Of a DNA stretch of 64,000 bases, positions 18,956-28,198 are shown piece after piece. The stretch is from CAVPJC01 sp963705155 (GTDB taxonomy: Bacteria; Chloroflexota; Anaerolineae; Anaerolineales; UBA4823). The notes below the pieces were generated by a model. That model made no database searches and had not been told where the DNA came from. It worked only from the letters and a program-made list of their open reading frames with translations. The stretch is from assembly GCA_963705155.1 (NCBI GenBank), contig CAVPJC010000013.1, forward strand, positions 310,001-374,000, in the 5' to 3' direction. A program made the translations under genes and the position numbers. Every line of letters starts with the position of its first letter. Position 1 is the stretch's first letter.

Positions 18956-19777
18956 TCACCCCCTTACAATTGTTCCTGTCGCCGCGCCCAGCAACGCGTC
19001 TTTCACCCAGCCTGATCTTTCACCCGAAAAAATTTGGATCTGCAATCCCGGGAGTTCCTGCACCAGAGCCAGGCTCTGCTGCACTTTGGAGGCCATACCG
19101 CCTGTGACGTCAGCACCATGCGAGGCTCCCAGGGCAGGCGATACCCGGGCAATGTTGCCGGGGGTGATCTCAGGGATCAAGCGAGTGCAGGCGGGGAAGT
19201 CGGCCCAAACACCATCTTCCAGACCGGCGAGCAAAATACGAGCAGGGCGAAGCTGGCGCGCCAGGTGTTCGAACAGGTCTTCTGTCGAGAGGATCGTACC
19301 ACCGCGCCGGGTATCGAAAATCACATCGCCATGGATCACAGGCAGCAACCCGGCTTGCAGCGCAGCCTGTAAGGGAGTCAGATCCCAGGCAGCCACCTGA
19401 CCATCACACGCTGTGACGGCGGCAGATGGCGGGAAAGCGATTGCAGGCAGCCTGGCGGAATGCAATGCATTGGTGACCAGGCGGTTGAGGGCGGCTGCCT
19501 CGCGCCATACTTCAGCAAAACCGCGCCATTCGGCCCGGGTGTGAACACCCTGCCGCGTGCCATATTTTTTTGCCGGAACATGCCCAAAAGAGCCGGCGCC
19601 GTTCCCGATAATCAGATGTAACTCTGGATCTTGTTGAACCGCGGCGTGGATTTCATTGGCGAGACGGTTGATGACATCCATGCGGGGAGTGCTGGCGGAG
19701 GTTTTATCCGTGATGAGCGACCCGCCGAGTTTGAGCAAGGTGATGGAGTATTCTTGATTGGAGAGCATATTAAACAC
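18956..19777 (-). CDS. ipk: Isopentenyl phosphate kinase
   Basis: 273 residues of the amino acid kinase fold. Diagnostic features are LLKLGGSLITDK at the N-terminus, GNGAGSFGH with the catalytic His near residue 66 (the IPK hallmark), PVIHGDVIFD and GADVTGGM. It phosphorylates isopentenyl phosphate to IPP, the last step of the alternative mevalonate route. Start GTG 19777, 12 bases after the mevalonate kinase stop; ATG 19768 is the alternative. Last gene of UbiA-mvk-ipk. The route needs a phosphomevalonate decarboxylase, which is not in this window. Confidence 0.93.
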   Translation of the reverse strand: MFNMLSNQEYSITLLKLGGSLITDKTSASTPRMDVINRLANEIHAAVQQDPELHLIIGNGAGSFGHVPAKKYGTRQGVHTRAEWRGFAEVWREAAALNRLVTNALHSARLPAIAFPPSAAVTACDGQVAAWDLTPLQAALQAGLLPVIHGDVIFDTRRGGTILSTEDLFEHLARQLRPARILLAGLEDGVWADFPACTRLIPEITPGNIARVSPALGASHGADVTGGMASKVQQSLALVQELPGLQIQIFSGERSGWVKDALLGAATGTIVRG

Positions 19778-19789
19778 AGTTTCCGGACA

Positions 19790-20731
19790 TCATTGAACCA
19801 TTGTAACCATAGTGCGTACGGCTCCTGCCGTTCTTAGAGCTTCGGAAATTTCGCTTGCCCGATCCGATTCGACGAGGGAGATCATATTACCGCCGCGTCC
19901 AGCTCCTGAGAGCTTGGCGCCCAGAGCGCCGGCAGCCATGGCGGCATCCACCAGGCGATCCAATTCGGGAGATGAAACGCCTACCTGCTGCAGCAGGGCA
20001 TGGTTCGATTCCATCATTGGCCCCAGGTCCCTTGGGCGGCCGGCCTCGATGGCCTGGCGAGCCTTACGGGCGATGCCCCCGATGGCATCGAAGAGCATTT
20101 CGTACAGCGCGGGGTTAGCCTGCCAGGCTGTGCGCACATCGCCAACCACGGCTGCTGTGGGACAGGAGAGGCCGGTATCAGCAATCAGTATGGTGAAGGG
20201 AGTGAGAATATTGAAAGTCTGGATGGGCTGGCCGCGGATAAAGTAGACAGGTTGTGAGTAAGTCACCACGGTATTATCAATGCCAGATGGGGTTCCATGG
20301 TGCAGCTTTTCCACCTCGAAAGCGAGAGAACACACCTGGTCGTTTTGCAGGGGGTGGCCGAGGAATGCTGACAGAGATCGGATCACGGCAACCGATACAG
20401 CAGCCCCTGAACCTAAACCAGCAGCCACTGGAATCGTGGATGTGATTCGAATCGTGCAGGCAGGTATTTGACGAATGTTGAGAAATGAGGCAACCCCCTG
20501 AATGCATGCGGCGATTGGGTGAGCTGCAGGCAGCTGGCTGAGAAGTGTATCCAGGCGGATGTCCGGGGCCTGGATTTGGACGCTGCCAGGCTCGCCGCGG
20601 GGATTGGGATTTACAACTGCCCGGGCTTTCATCTGTGTTACCGGCACCGCAACAGCAGGCCGCCCGTAAACGACGGCATGTTCGCCAAAGAGTATGATTT
20701 TCCCGGGTGCAGTGGCAGTGAAGGATGGCAT
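19790..20731 (-). CDS. mvk: Mevalonate kinase (GHMP kinase family)
   Basis: 313 residues. N-terminal APGKIILFGEHAVVYGRPA, the ATP-binding GHMP motif PVAAGLGSGAAVSVA, HHGTPSGIDNT and the C-terminal KLSGAGRGGNM are all present and typical of mevalonate kinase. It makes 5-phosphomevalonate from mevalonate and ATP. Its stop is 12 bases before ipk and its ATG abuts the stop of the UbiA-type gene, so the three form one operon. Together with ipk it points to a mevalonate-type isoprenoid pathway instead of the MEP pathway. Confidence 0.94.
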   Translation of the reverse strand: MPSFTATAPGKIILFGEHAVVYGRPAVAVPVTQMKARAVVNPNPRGEPGSVQIQAPDIRLDTLLSQLPAAHPIAACIQGVASFLNIRQIPACTIRITSTIPVAAGLGSGAAVSVAVIRSLSAFLGHPLQNDQVCSLAFEVEKLHHGTPSGIDNTVVTYSQPVYFIRGQPIQTFNILTPFTILIADTGLSCPTAAVVGDVRTAWQANPALYEMLFDAIGGIARKARQAIEAGRPRDLGPMMESNHALLQQVGVSSPELDRLVDAAMAAGALGAKLSGAGRGGNMISLVESDRASEISEALRTAGAVRTMVTMVQ

Positions 20732-21607
20732 TTAGAAAAAATAAAAAATCAACAAAATCGAAAGACCCCACAGCAATATGACGACCTGGAGTGGCCGATC
20801 GGAGAGAAGCAAATCCTCAGGAGCTCCGCCGCTATGTTTGACCTGAATGAGCCACAGGTAGCGAAAAATGCCATAGATAACGAAGGGTATCGTGAGCATC
20901 ATGATGTCGTTTGTCGGCAGATTTGGCGCGGAAAAGGTGTACAAGCTGTAAGCGATGATGGTGGTGCCTGAGACAATCGTAATGAACTGATCCAGCAATG
21001 GGATGGTGTAACCTTCCAGGACACGCCGGTGTGAGTTGGCGTCCTGGGCCAGCAGGGCTAGTTCAGCCCGGCGTTTACCAAAACCGATGTACAATGCTCC
21101 CAGGGTCATGACAATGAAAAGCCAGGGTGAGAAACGAGTAACCACGATGAGAGCTACGCCGGCTACCACACGCAGGACAAACCCCATAGCGATGGCAAAC
21201 ACATCCAGGATGGGAAAATGTTTTATCCATTTGGAGTAAGCCAGGTTAAGACCCAGAAAAACAGCTCCCCACATGGCAAAAGCGGGTGAGAGAAGGTAAG
21301 AAATGGGGATGACGATGATAAACATCCCACCTGCCGCCGCCAGGGCGACCTGGACAGGAAGCTCACCAGAGGCAATCGGCCGGTGGCATTTGTCGGGGTG
21401 ACGGCGATCAGCTTCCCGATCAACAACATCATTGATGATATAAACAATGCTGGATAAAACGCAAAAGATGATAAAACCGGCGACTGTCCGCAGAACTGCT
21501 GGTAAGTGGGCTGGTGTAAATTGGCGATCGAACACCAGTGCAGCAAACAGGACGGCATTTTTTGTCCATTGGCGTGGACGCATTGTCTTGAATATGGCCG
21601 CGAGCAT
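20732..21607 (-). CDS. UbiA-family prenyltransferase, decaprenyl-phosphate phosphoribosyltransferase-like
   Basis: 291 residues with about eight to nine membrane helices. The first Asp-rich motif reads INDVVDREADRRHPDKCHRPIASG, the form seen in 5-phosphoribosyl-1-diphosphate:polyprenyl-phosphate phosphoribosyltransferases (with RPIASG), and GFGKRRAEL follows the second loop. Such enzymes transfer phosphoribosyl or an aromatic ring to or from a prenyl chain at the membrane. Operon with mvk and ipk supports a prenyl substrate. Other UbiA activities (quinone or lipid prenylation) remain possible. Start ATG 21607; no strong ribosome-binding site. The 196 bases up to the divergent FAD gene hold both promoters, which I could not place with confidence. 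Confidence 0.85.
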   Translation of the reverse strand: MLAAIFKTMRPRQWTKNAVLFAALVFDRQFTPAHLPAVLRTVAGFIIFCVLSSIVYIINDVVDREADRRHPDKCHRPIASGELPVQVALAAAGGMFIIVIPISYLLSPAFAMWGAVFLGLNLAYSKWIKHFPILDVFAIAMGFVLRVVAGVALIVVTRFSPWLFIVMTLGALYIGFGKRRAELALLAQDANSHRRVLEGYTIPLLDQFITIVSGTTIIAYSLYTFSAPNLPTNDIMMLTIPFVIYGIFRYLWLIQVKHSGGAPEDLLLSDRPLQVVILLWGLSILLIFYFF

Positions 21608-21803
21608 AGAACAATCATATTGTGGAACTTGATATTCGTCAATTGGAGATTCGAAAGGCGGAATGTGTTAAAATAAATGACATTCTGGATCGGCGGTCGT
21701 CGTTTGAAAATAATGCGACGGCGTCGGGTAAGTCGATACTGCTGCGCCTCCCGTCGAAAAGTGCCGCCGTTCGAAACAGGCTGCAAGGAGTTGACGCCGA
21801 TCC

Positions 21804-22682
21804 ATGTCTATCTGGAAGAATTATTATCTGGCTCAGAGCGTCTCTGACGCGCTAAAAATGACCGCCGGTGTAAGCGGTTCAGCAAGATTTGTTGCTGGCG
21901 GTACTGACCTGCTGCTGGATTTACAGCAGGGCCGTCATCCCCCTGTTGAACTACTGGTTGATCTAACCGAAATAGCAGAGATGCGCAATCTGGAACTGCG
22001 CCCGGCGGTCCTATTTATTGGCGCCGCAGTTCCGCTAAATCGTGTGGTTGATTCCCCTCTCGTTCGCGAACATGCTGCAGCGTTATTTGAGGCTGCCAGC
22101 CTGATTGGTGGACCGCAGGTGCGCAACACCGCCACGCTGGGGGGTAACGTTGCCCATGCCCTGCCTGCAGGAGATGGTACGATTGCACTGCTGGCGCTGG
22201 AGGCGAAGGCAGAAATTGCCAGCATGGAAGGCAGACGCCTGGCGCCGATGAACGAGCTGTTTCTCGGACCGGGACGTTCTGCTCTGGACACGAAGAAAGA
22301 AATCCTGGTGGGTTTCCATTTGCCGCTAACAAAACAGGGTGAGGGGTCAGCCTTCAGGCGGGTGATGCGTCCACAGGGCGTGGCAATTGCCATTCTCAAT
22401 ATGGCTGCCTGGGTACAGCGCACGGGTGATAAGATTAGTTCCGTGCGGATTTCAGCCGGACCCGCCGGACCAAAACCGTTTCGGGCGTACCAGGCTGAAG
22501 CTGTTCTATGTGACCGCGAGATGAGTGAAGACAGCCTGCGAGAAGCATTACAGGCCCTGTTGGCACAGGCGCATTATCGAACCAGCCCGCACCGGGCAAC
22601 CATGGAATACCGGCAAAAGATGTCAAAGGTACTGTTGTGGGAAGTGTTGCAAACTGCATGGGAACGAGCAGGAAGAGAGTGA
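21804..22682 (+). CDS. Molybdenum hydroxylase FAD-binding subunit (YgfM/XdhB-like), set 1
   Basis: 292 residues of the CO dehydrogenase/xanthine dehydrogenase FAD-binding family: FVAGGTDLLLDLQQG for the pyrophosphate of FAD, and IGGPQVRNTATLGGNVAHALPAGDG near residues 95-120. It moves electrons from the 2Fe-2S clusters of its partner to NAD+ or another acceptor. ATG 21804; AAGGAG lies 15 bases upstream. Its stop overlaps the region of the next start (3 bases apart), so it is co-translated with the fused FeS-Mo subunit, the same split as YgfM with XdhD in E. coli. Confidence 0.9.
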   Translation: MSIWKNYYLAQSVSDALKMTAGVSGSARFVAGGTDLLLDLQQGRHPPVELLVDLTEIAEMRNLELRPAVLFIGAAVPLNRVVDSPLVREHAAALFEAASLIGGPQVRNTATLGGNVAHALPAGDGTIALLALEAKAEIASMEGRRLAPMNELFLGPGRSALDTKKEILVGFHLPLTKQGEGSAFRRVMRPQGVAIAILNMAAWVQRTGDKISSVRISAGPAGPKPFRAYQAEAVLCDREMSEDSLREALQALLAQAHYRTSPHRATMEYRQKMSKVLLWEVLQTAWERAGRE

Positions 22683-22685
22683 AGC

Positions 22686-25551
22686 GTGAACCTTATTGTT
22701 AATGGCAAAACGATTACGATTGAACCACAGCCCGGTGAAATGCTCAGCGATATGCTGCGCGAGCGCCTGGGTCTGACCGGTACCAAGGTGGGGTGCAACG
22801 AAGCGGAGTGCGGAGCGTGCACCGTTTTGATTGATGGTGAGCCAATTCTATCGTGCACCTATCCGGCAGCCAAAGCACAGGGTAAAAACATCCTCACGAT
22901 CGAAGGCCTTTCCAGTTCAGGAAATGGGCAAACCGAGGAATTCGGATAGCTTGCATCCCCTTCAAGAGGCTTTCATCCAGTACGGGGCTGTGCAGTGCGG
23001 ATTTTGCATTCCGGGCCAGATCATGACAGCCTATGCGCTTCTGAAGCGAAATCCGGACCCCGACGAGGATCAAATCCGGCAGGCGTTAAAAGATACACTT
23101 TGCCGGTGCGCGGGTTACCCGACCATCGTGCGCGCCATCCGAGCGGCTGCACGGTCTGCACGCAGCGGCGAACCTGTGACGCCTGCACCGCTGCCATCGC
23201 CGCTTCCAGTTGAAAATAACGAATTAAATGTGGTCGGGAGTGTAACACCGCGGCCGGATGCAGTTGAAAAAGTGACCGGCATGGCAAGATTTACAGATGA
23301 CCTTCATTTCGAAGGAATGCTGCATGCGCGAGTCAAGCGGGCTGGCGTGCCACACGCCATTCTGACTCACCTCGATGTTAGCAAAGCCAAAGCCCTGCCG
23401 GGCGTTGTGGCTGTGCTCACTGCGGCTGATATTCCGGGAGAGCGCTACCATGGACTGGTCGTGAAAGACTGGCCGAGCCTGGTGGCTGTCGGGGAGCGTG
23501 TTCGCTATGTGGGTGATGCCGTGGCGATCGTGGCAGCCGACACGCGCGAAATAGCCGGAACCGCGTTGGAGTTGATCGAAGCAGAATTCAAACCGGAGCC
23601 TGTGATTTCCAGCGCGGTTCAATCCCGCCAGCCGGAATCGCCTGCACTGCACCCGAATGGAAACCTGTTAAAACATATCAAAGTGCGCAAAGGGGATATG
23701 GAACAGGGATTTTCGGCTGCAGAAATAATCCTGGAGCACACATTTCATACGGTGATCACCGACCACGCCTTTCTGGAGCCAGAGTGCAGCATCGCCCGGC
23801 CGTTGCCAGATGGCAGCATGGTAATTTACGTCGGCTCGCAGATCCCTTATTCCGATCGGGAAGAAGTTGCACGCGCTCTGGGTTTGCCGGATGAGAAGGT
23901 GCGTGTGATAGGGCAGTTAATGGGAGGTGGATTTGGGGGTAAGGAAGATATCGCCGGGCAGGTACACGCGGCTTTGCTGGCGAATGCCACTGGTTCTACG
24001 GTGAAATTGCTGTTCGACCGTCACGAAAGCCTGCTGGTGCACCCCAAACGGCACGCTACACAGATCCGTGTAAAGATGGGCGCCCGCAAAAACGGACGAT
24101 TAACTGCGGTGGAAACTGAATTGTATGGAGACACGGGTGCGTATGCTTCGCTGGGTGAGAAAGTCCTCACAAGGGCCACAACCCACTCAGCTGGCCCTTA
24201 TGAAGTCTCGCATGCGAAAGCGGATTGCTATGCGATGTACACCAATAATCCGCCGGCGGGCGCATTCCGCGGTTTTGGTGTTACCCAATCTGCATTTGCA
24301 ATCGAAACGGTTATGGATATCCTGGCGGAGAAACTGGATCTGGATCCAGTGGAGTTGCGCAGGCGCAACGCGCTCCGGGTGGGAAGCACCACCAACACAG
24401 GTCAGGTGCTGCAAGAGAGCGTCGGTTTGCTGGAGTGCATCGAGCGTGCAGATGCTGAGATGCGCAAAATCTGGCAATATTCGATGGAAACCGGCGAAAC
24501 CAATCGATCGAGTACACCCTTTATGGCTCGATGTGTGAAAGATGCTCCCCATCTGGTGCGAAGCTGGGGTTTTTCGGTAGCTTATAAAAACACCGGTCTG
24601 GGCGGCGGAGCCCCGGATAAGGCTGGAGCTGAAGTTGAGCTGTATGAAGATGGCACATTGGAAGTACGGACGGCTTCTGCCGAACTGGGTCAAGGGCTTG
24701 TGACGGTTCTGCAAATGATTGTCGCCGAAGAATTCAACCAGCCGCCTTCCAGGGTGCGCGTGCTGGTGATGGATACGATGCTAACACCTGATGGCGGACC
24801 TACAACCGCCTCTCGTCAGACTTATGTGACCGGAAATGCTGCCCGATATGCCGCACAGGCGCTGCGACAGGCGATCTCATCTACACTGGCTGAAAAATAC
24901 GATCAACCACCCGAACACATCCATTTTGTTGAGGGACTGGCGCAGGTCAACGGGCATACGATACCTTTGGGTGATGTGGTGGGGGCTATGCGTGCAGAGG
25001 GGCGTGAGCCTAAAGTTTTGTTCGAATTTTGGGCGCCCACAACGAAGCCTCTCGGACAGGGAGGCGATATGCATTTCGCTTTCTCTTTTGCGGCGCAGGC
25101 GGCAGAGGTGGAGGTGAATACGCAGACGGGGGAAGTGCGGGTTGTGAGGATTGTTGCTGCGAATGATGTGGGCAAGGCGATCAATCCGTTGGGTCTGCAG
25201 GGGCAGGTCGAAGGTGGTGTGATGATGGGTCTGGGGAATACCCTCACGGAACACTTTATAGTGGAGGATGGATACGTTGTCACAGACCGGCTGGCGCGTT
25301 ACCGCATGCCATCCATCGTACACACTCCCGAAATCACCTCTATCGTGGTTGAGCACCCGGTTGCATCGGGACCTTACGGGGCCAAAGGGGTGGGCGAAAT
25401 TGTATCGATCCCTACGACGCCGGCGATCACGAATGCTATTTACAATGCGGTGGGCGTGCGAGTAGATCATTTACCTGTGGATCAGGAAGATATTATTCGG
25501 AAATTAGGGGATATCCATCCAACCCCGGGGGAAACCCAGGTGGGAAGCTGA
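22686..25551 (+). CDS. xdhD: Fused 2Fe-2S and molybdopterin subunit of an XdhD-type hydroxylase (frame interrupted), set 1
   Basis: About 955 residues, close to E. coli XdhD. Residues 1-160 carry two 2Fe-2S clusters (CNEAECGACTVLIDG; CGFCIPG with CRCAGYP). The rest is the Mo-cofactor domain: GGGFGGKED, AGAFRGFGVTQSAF, ELGQGLVTVLQ and YGAKGVGE with the base Glu. The fused form resembles the selenium-dependent xanthine dehydrogenase and XdhD families, whose members occur with SsnA, YqeB and YqeC, all found here. Substrate is probably a purine or other heterocycle, unproven. The frame breaks near 22945: one extra T separates NGQTEE from SDSLHPLQ. GTG start at 22686. Confidence 0.88.
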
Positions 25552-25578
25552 TGGATACCTGGTTGTCAATAATTGTTT

Positions 25579-26055
25579 ATGGATGATATGACTGAACTGC
25601 CGTTTGGATTACCAGGTCGGGTGTACCGCAGCCCTCTGCCTTTTGGTTTGTTCGACCGCAGGCAGGCGGTGCTGGATCTTTTTCGGAGCAACGGCATCCA
25701 CGTTGTTGTGCAACTGGTTAGCGATCAGGAAGCCCTCGACCGGACCGGTCGGGATATTCGCAGTATTTATCTTGAGCAGGGGTATGAAGTAATTTATCTG
25801 CCTACCCCGGATTTCAATGTCCCCGATAAGCAGGCGCTCGAATCGGGTATCCAGGCTGCTTTGATGAAATTGAATTCAGGTTTGAACATTGTTGTGCACT
25901 GTAATGCAGGAATCGGGCGAACCGGTTTATTTCTTGCCTGCCTGGCAAAACGCAGCATGGGTAAAACAGGTAATGAGGCGATCCAATTTGTGAGGAGGTA
26001 CGTTCCAGATGCATTGGAAGTACCCGAACAGGTATTCATGGCGATGGATTTTTAA
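25579..26055 (+). CDS. Protein-tyrosine/dual-specificity phosphatase family protein
   Basis: About 158 residues. The Cys phosphatase loop is HCNAGIGRTG with nucleophile Cys108 and Arg114, and a plausible general-acid Asp lies in PTPDFNVPD near residue 78. Such enzymes remove phosphate from Tyr, phosphoinositides or small molecules. It sits between the hydroxylase subunit and the SsnA-like gene (27 and 17 bases away), so it is probably co-transcribed. ATG 25579 chosen; an in-frame TTG is at 25573. Why a phosphatase belongs with these enzymes is unknown. Confidence 0.85.
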   Translation: MDDMTELPFGLPGRVYRSPLPFGLFDRRQAVLDLFRSNGIHVVVQLVSDQEALDRTGRDIRSIYLEQGYEVIYLPTPDFNVPDKQALESGIQAALMKLNSGLNIVVHCNAGIGRTGLFLACLAKRSMGKTGNEAIQFVRRYVPDALEVPEQVFMAMDF

Positions 26056-26072
26056 AAGGTGAGGAGGGTGAG

Positions 26073-27458
26073 ATGCTGATTACGAATGCCAGGCTGATTA
26101 CATGGGAAGAGCCGAACCAAATTCTTGAAAACCAGGCTGTATTGGTCAGGAATGGCTTGATTGCCGAAATGGGTCTGAGTTCTGATTTGGAAGCCCGCTA
26201 CACGGAGGAAGAGCACCTCGATGCCCGCCAACAGATTGTGATGCCTGGCAATATTTGTGCGCACACGCATTTTTACGGTGCATTTGCACGCGGACTGGCG
26301 ATACCCGGTCCGGCGCCGAAAGATTTTTCTGAAATTTTAGAGAAGCTGTGGTGGCCGCTGGACCGCGCCTTGCGGATGACCGATGTGCGCGCTTCAGCAG
26401 AAGTGATGTTGGTGGATGCTATCCGGCATGGCACAACTACACTCGTCGATCACCATGCTTCCCCCAATGCGATTGAGGGGTCGCTTGAAACGATTGCTGA
26501 CGTAGTAGAGCAGGCAGGGGTGCGGGCGGTGCTTTGTTATGAGGTGACAGATCGCAATGGTCTGGATGGGAGAAAAGCGGGTATTCGGGAGAACCTCAAT
26601 TTTATCAAGAGCCGTTCTGTCACCAATTCCGAAAAAACCCGCACCAGTCCAACCCGGCAGCCGGTAGAACGGCACCGGCGAATTGCTGCAACCTTTGGTC
26701 TGCATGCAGGGCTAACGCTCTCAGATGAGACGCTGGACGCCTGCCGGGAAGCAGCACCGGCGGGGATGGGGTTTCACATCCACGTGGCGGAACATGAGGT
26801 TGATGAGTACGATAGTCTCTCGCGGTCGGGGCTGCGGGTAGTGGACCGGCTTAATCGTCACGGCATCCTGGGCTCCACATCGATTGTGGCGCACGGCGTG
26901 CACGTGGATGCGCGTGAGATCCAATTGTTGGCAGAGAGTGGTACCTGGGTGACACACCAACCGCGCTCAAATATGAACAATGGTGTGGGTGTGGCGCAAG
27001 TCGAATCGATGCTGCGGGCGGGTGTGCCAGTTTGTCTGGGTACTGATGGCTTTTCGCATACGATGTGGGAAGAATGGAAAACTGCGTATTTATTGCAAAA
27101 AGTCTGGTCACGTGACCCCCGGCGGATGAACGGTGCTGATGTAGCGGTCATGGGCGCTTACAATAACGCCTCCATGGCAGGGATGTTCTTCCCGGAAGCT
27201 CCGTTGGGGATAATTATCCCGAACGCGCATGCTGATTTGATATTTGTAGATTATCATCCTCACACTCCCATGACGCCAGAAAATCTTCCCTGGCATATCA
27301 TTTTCGGTTTCAACGAGAGCATGGTGACAACGACGATCGTCGCCGGGCAGGTGTTAATGAAAGACCGGGTTCTTCTGACGATGGATGAGGAAGCCGTTAC
27401 AGCGCATGCCCGTGAGTTGGCTCCAAATGTTTGGGAGCGATATTACCAGCAATTTTAG
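26073..27458 (+). CDS. ssnA: SsnA-like amidohydrolase (chlorohydrolase/aminohydrolase family)
   Basis: 461 residues of the metal-dependent amidohydrolase superfamily: AHTHFYG with His64 and His66, a conserved His in TTLVDHHASPNA, HVAEHEVDEYD, VAHGVHVD and the metal Asp in GTDGFS. It resembles SsnA, a putative aminohydrolase encoded with selenium-dependent hydroxylases, and guanine-deaminase-like enzymes. Likely role: deamination or ring opening of a substrate or product of the neighbouring hydroxylase. Start ATG 26073 behind a very strong GAGGAGGGTGAG. Exact substrate not readable. Confidence 0.86.
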   Translation: MLITNARLITWEEPNQILENQAVLVRNGLIAEMGLSSDLEARYTEEEHLDARQQIVMPGNICAHTHFYGAFARGLAIPGPAPKDFSEILEKLWWPLDRALRMTDVRASAEVMLVDAIRHGTTTLVDHHASPNAIEGSLETIADVVEQAGVRAVLCYEVTDRNGLDGRKAGIRENLNFIKSRSVTNSEKTRTSPTRQPVERHRRIAATFGLHAGLTLSDETLDACREAAPAGMGFHIHVAEHEVDEYDSLSRSGLRVVDRLNRHGILGSTSIVAHGVHVDAREIQLLAESGTWVTHQPRSNMNNGVGVAQVESMLRAGVPVCLGTDGFSHTMWEEWKTAYLLQKVWSRDPRRMNGADVAVMGAYNNASMAGMFFPEAPLGIIIPNAHADLIFVDYHPHTPMTPENLPWHIIFGFNESMVTTTIVAGQVLMKDRVLLTMDEEAVTAHARELAPNVWERYYQQF

Positions 27459-27529
27459 CCAGAGTGTGAGCTAGGCGGTTAGCGGGAAATCCTGCAACTA
27501 ACTGCAGAAGGCTCGCGGAGAATGAAAAG

Positions 27530-28195
27530 ATGACAGAACTTCCATGCATAGCCGTACTGGGTGGGACAGGTAAAGAGGGAAAAGGTCTGGCGTATCGTTG
27601 GGCAAAATCCGGATATCCGGTTGTAATTGGCTCCCGGCAGGCAGAAAAAGCTCAGGCAGCGGCGGATGAATTGTTGGCGTTGCTGTCCGATGATGTGGAT
27701 GTGCGCGGGATGACGAACCCGGAGGCGGCGGAAGCAGCGCAAATTCTGGTATTGACGGTGCCGTACGCTGCCCACCGGGGCACACTGAAATCGATCTCAT
27801 CCAATGCCCAGGGGAAGATCCTCGTGGATGTGACCGTACCCCTGGTTCCACCGAAGGTTACCAAGGTGCAAATGCCGGCTGCTGGCAGCGCTGCTCAAGA
27901 AGCGCGCCAAATTCTAGGGGAGGGTGTTGAAGTAGTGGATGCCTTCCAAAATATATCGTACGAACACCTGATGCAAGATACGCCGGTGGATTGCGATGTA
28001 CTGGTGTGTGGAACGAGCAAAGCCGCACGGGTAGAGGTGTTGAAATTGGTGGAGGCAGCCGGACTGACGGGTTGGGATGCGGGTCCGGTTGAAAACGCTG
28101 TAGTGGTGGAAGGATTGACCTCGATATTGATTTACTTGAACAAACTGTACGGCGTGCCGGATGCCGGGATTCGCATCACCGGGATCGAGCGATAA
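27530..28195 (+). CDS. npdG: NADPH-dependent F420 reductase
   Basis: 221 residues. Rossmann start IAVLGGTGKEGKGLAYRWAKSGYPVVIGSR, then NAQGKILVDVTVPLVPP, VVDAFQNISYEHL and a C-terminal DAGPVENAVVVEGLTSILIYLN, all characteristic of F420:NADP+ oxidoreductases. It exchanges hydride between NADPH and F420, which supplies F420H2 to F420-dependent enzymes. First gene of the F420 block, 71 bases after ssnA, and three bases before cofE. GGAGAATG precedes the ATG. Confidence 0.93.
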   Translation: MTELPCIAVLGGTGKEGKGLAYRWAKSGYPVVIGSRQAEKAQAAADELLALLSDDVDVRGMTNPEAAEAAQILVLTVPYAAHRGTLKSISSNAQGKILVDVTVPLVPPKVTKVQMPAAGSAAQEARQILGEGVEVVDAFQNISYEHLMQDTPVDCDVLVCGTSKAARVEVLKLVEAAGLTGWDAGPVENAVVVEGLTSILIYLNKLYGVPDAGIRITGIER

Positions 28196-28198
28196 CAG

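Noticed and set aside
22686..25551. Selenocysteine or programmed frameshifting as explanation for the frame breaks
   Set aside because: Breaks need a change of frame rather than UGA read-through, occur in unrelated housekeeping genes too, and lack a common slippery heptamer or following structure.
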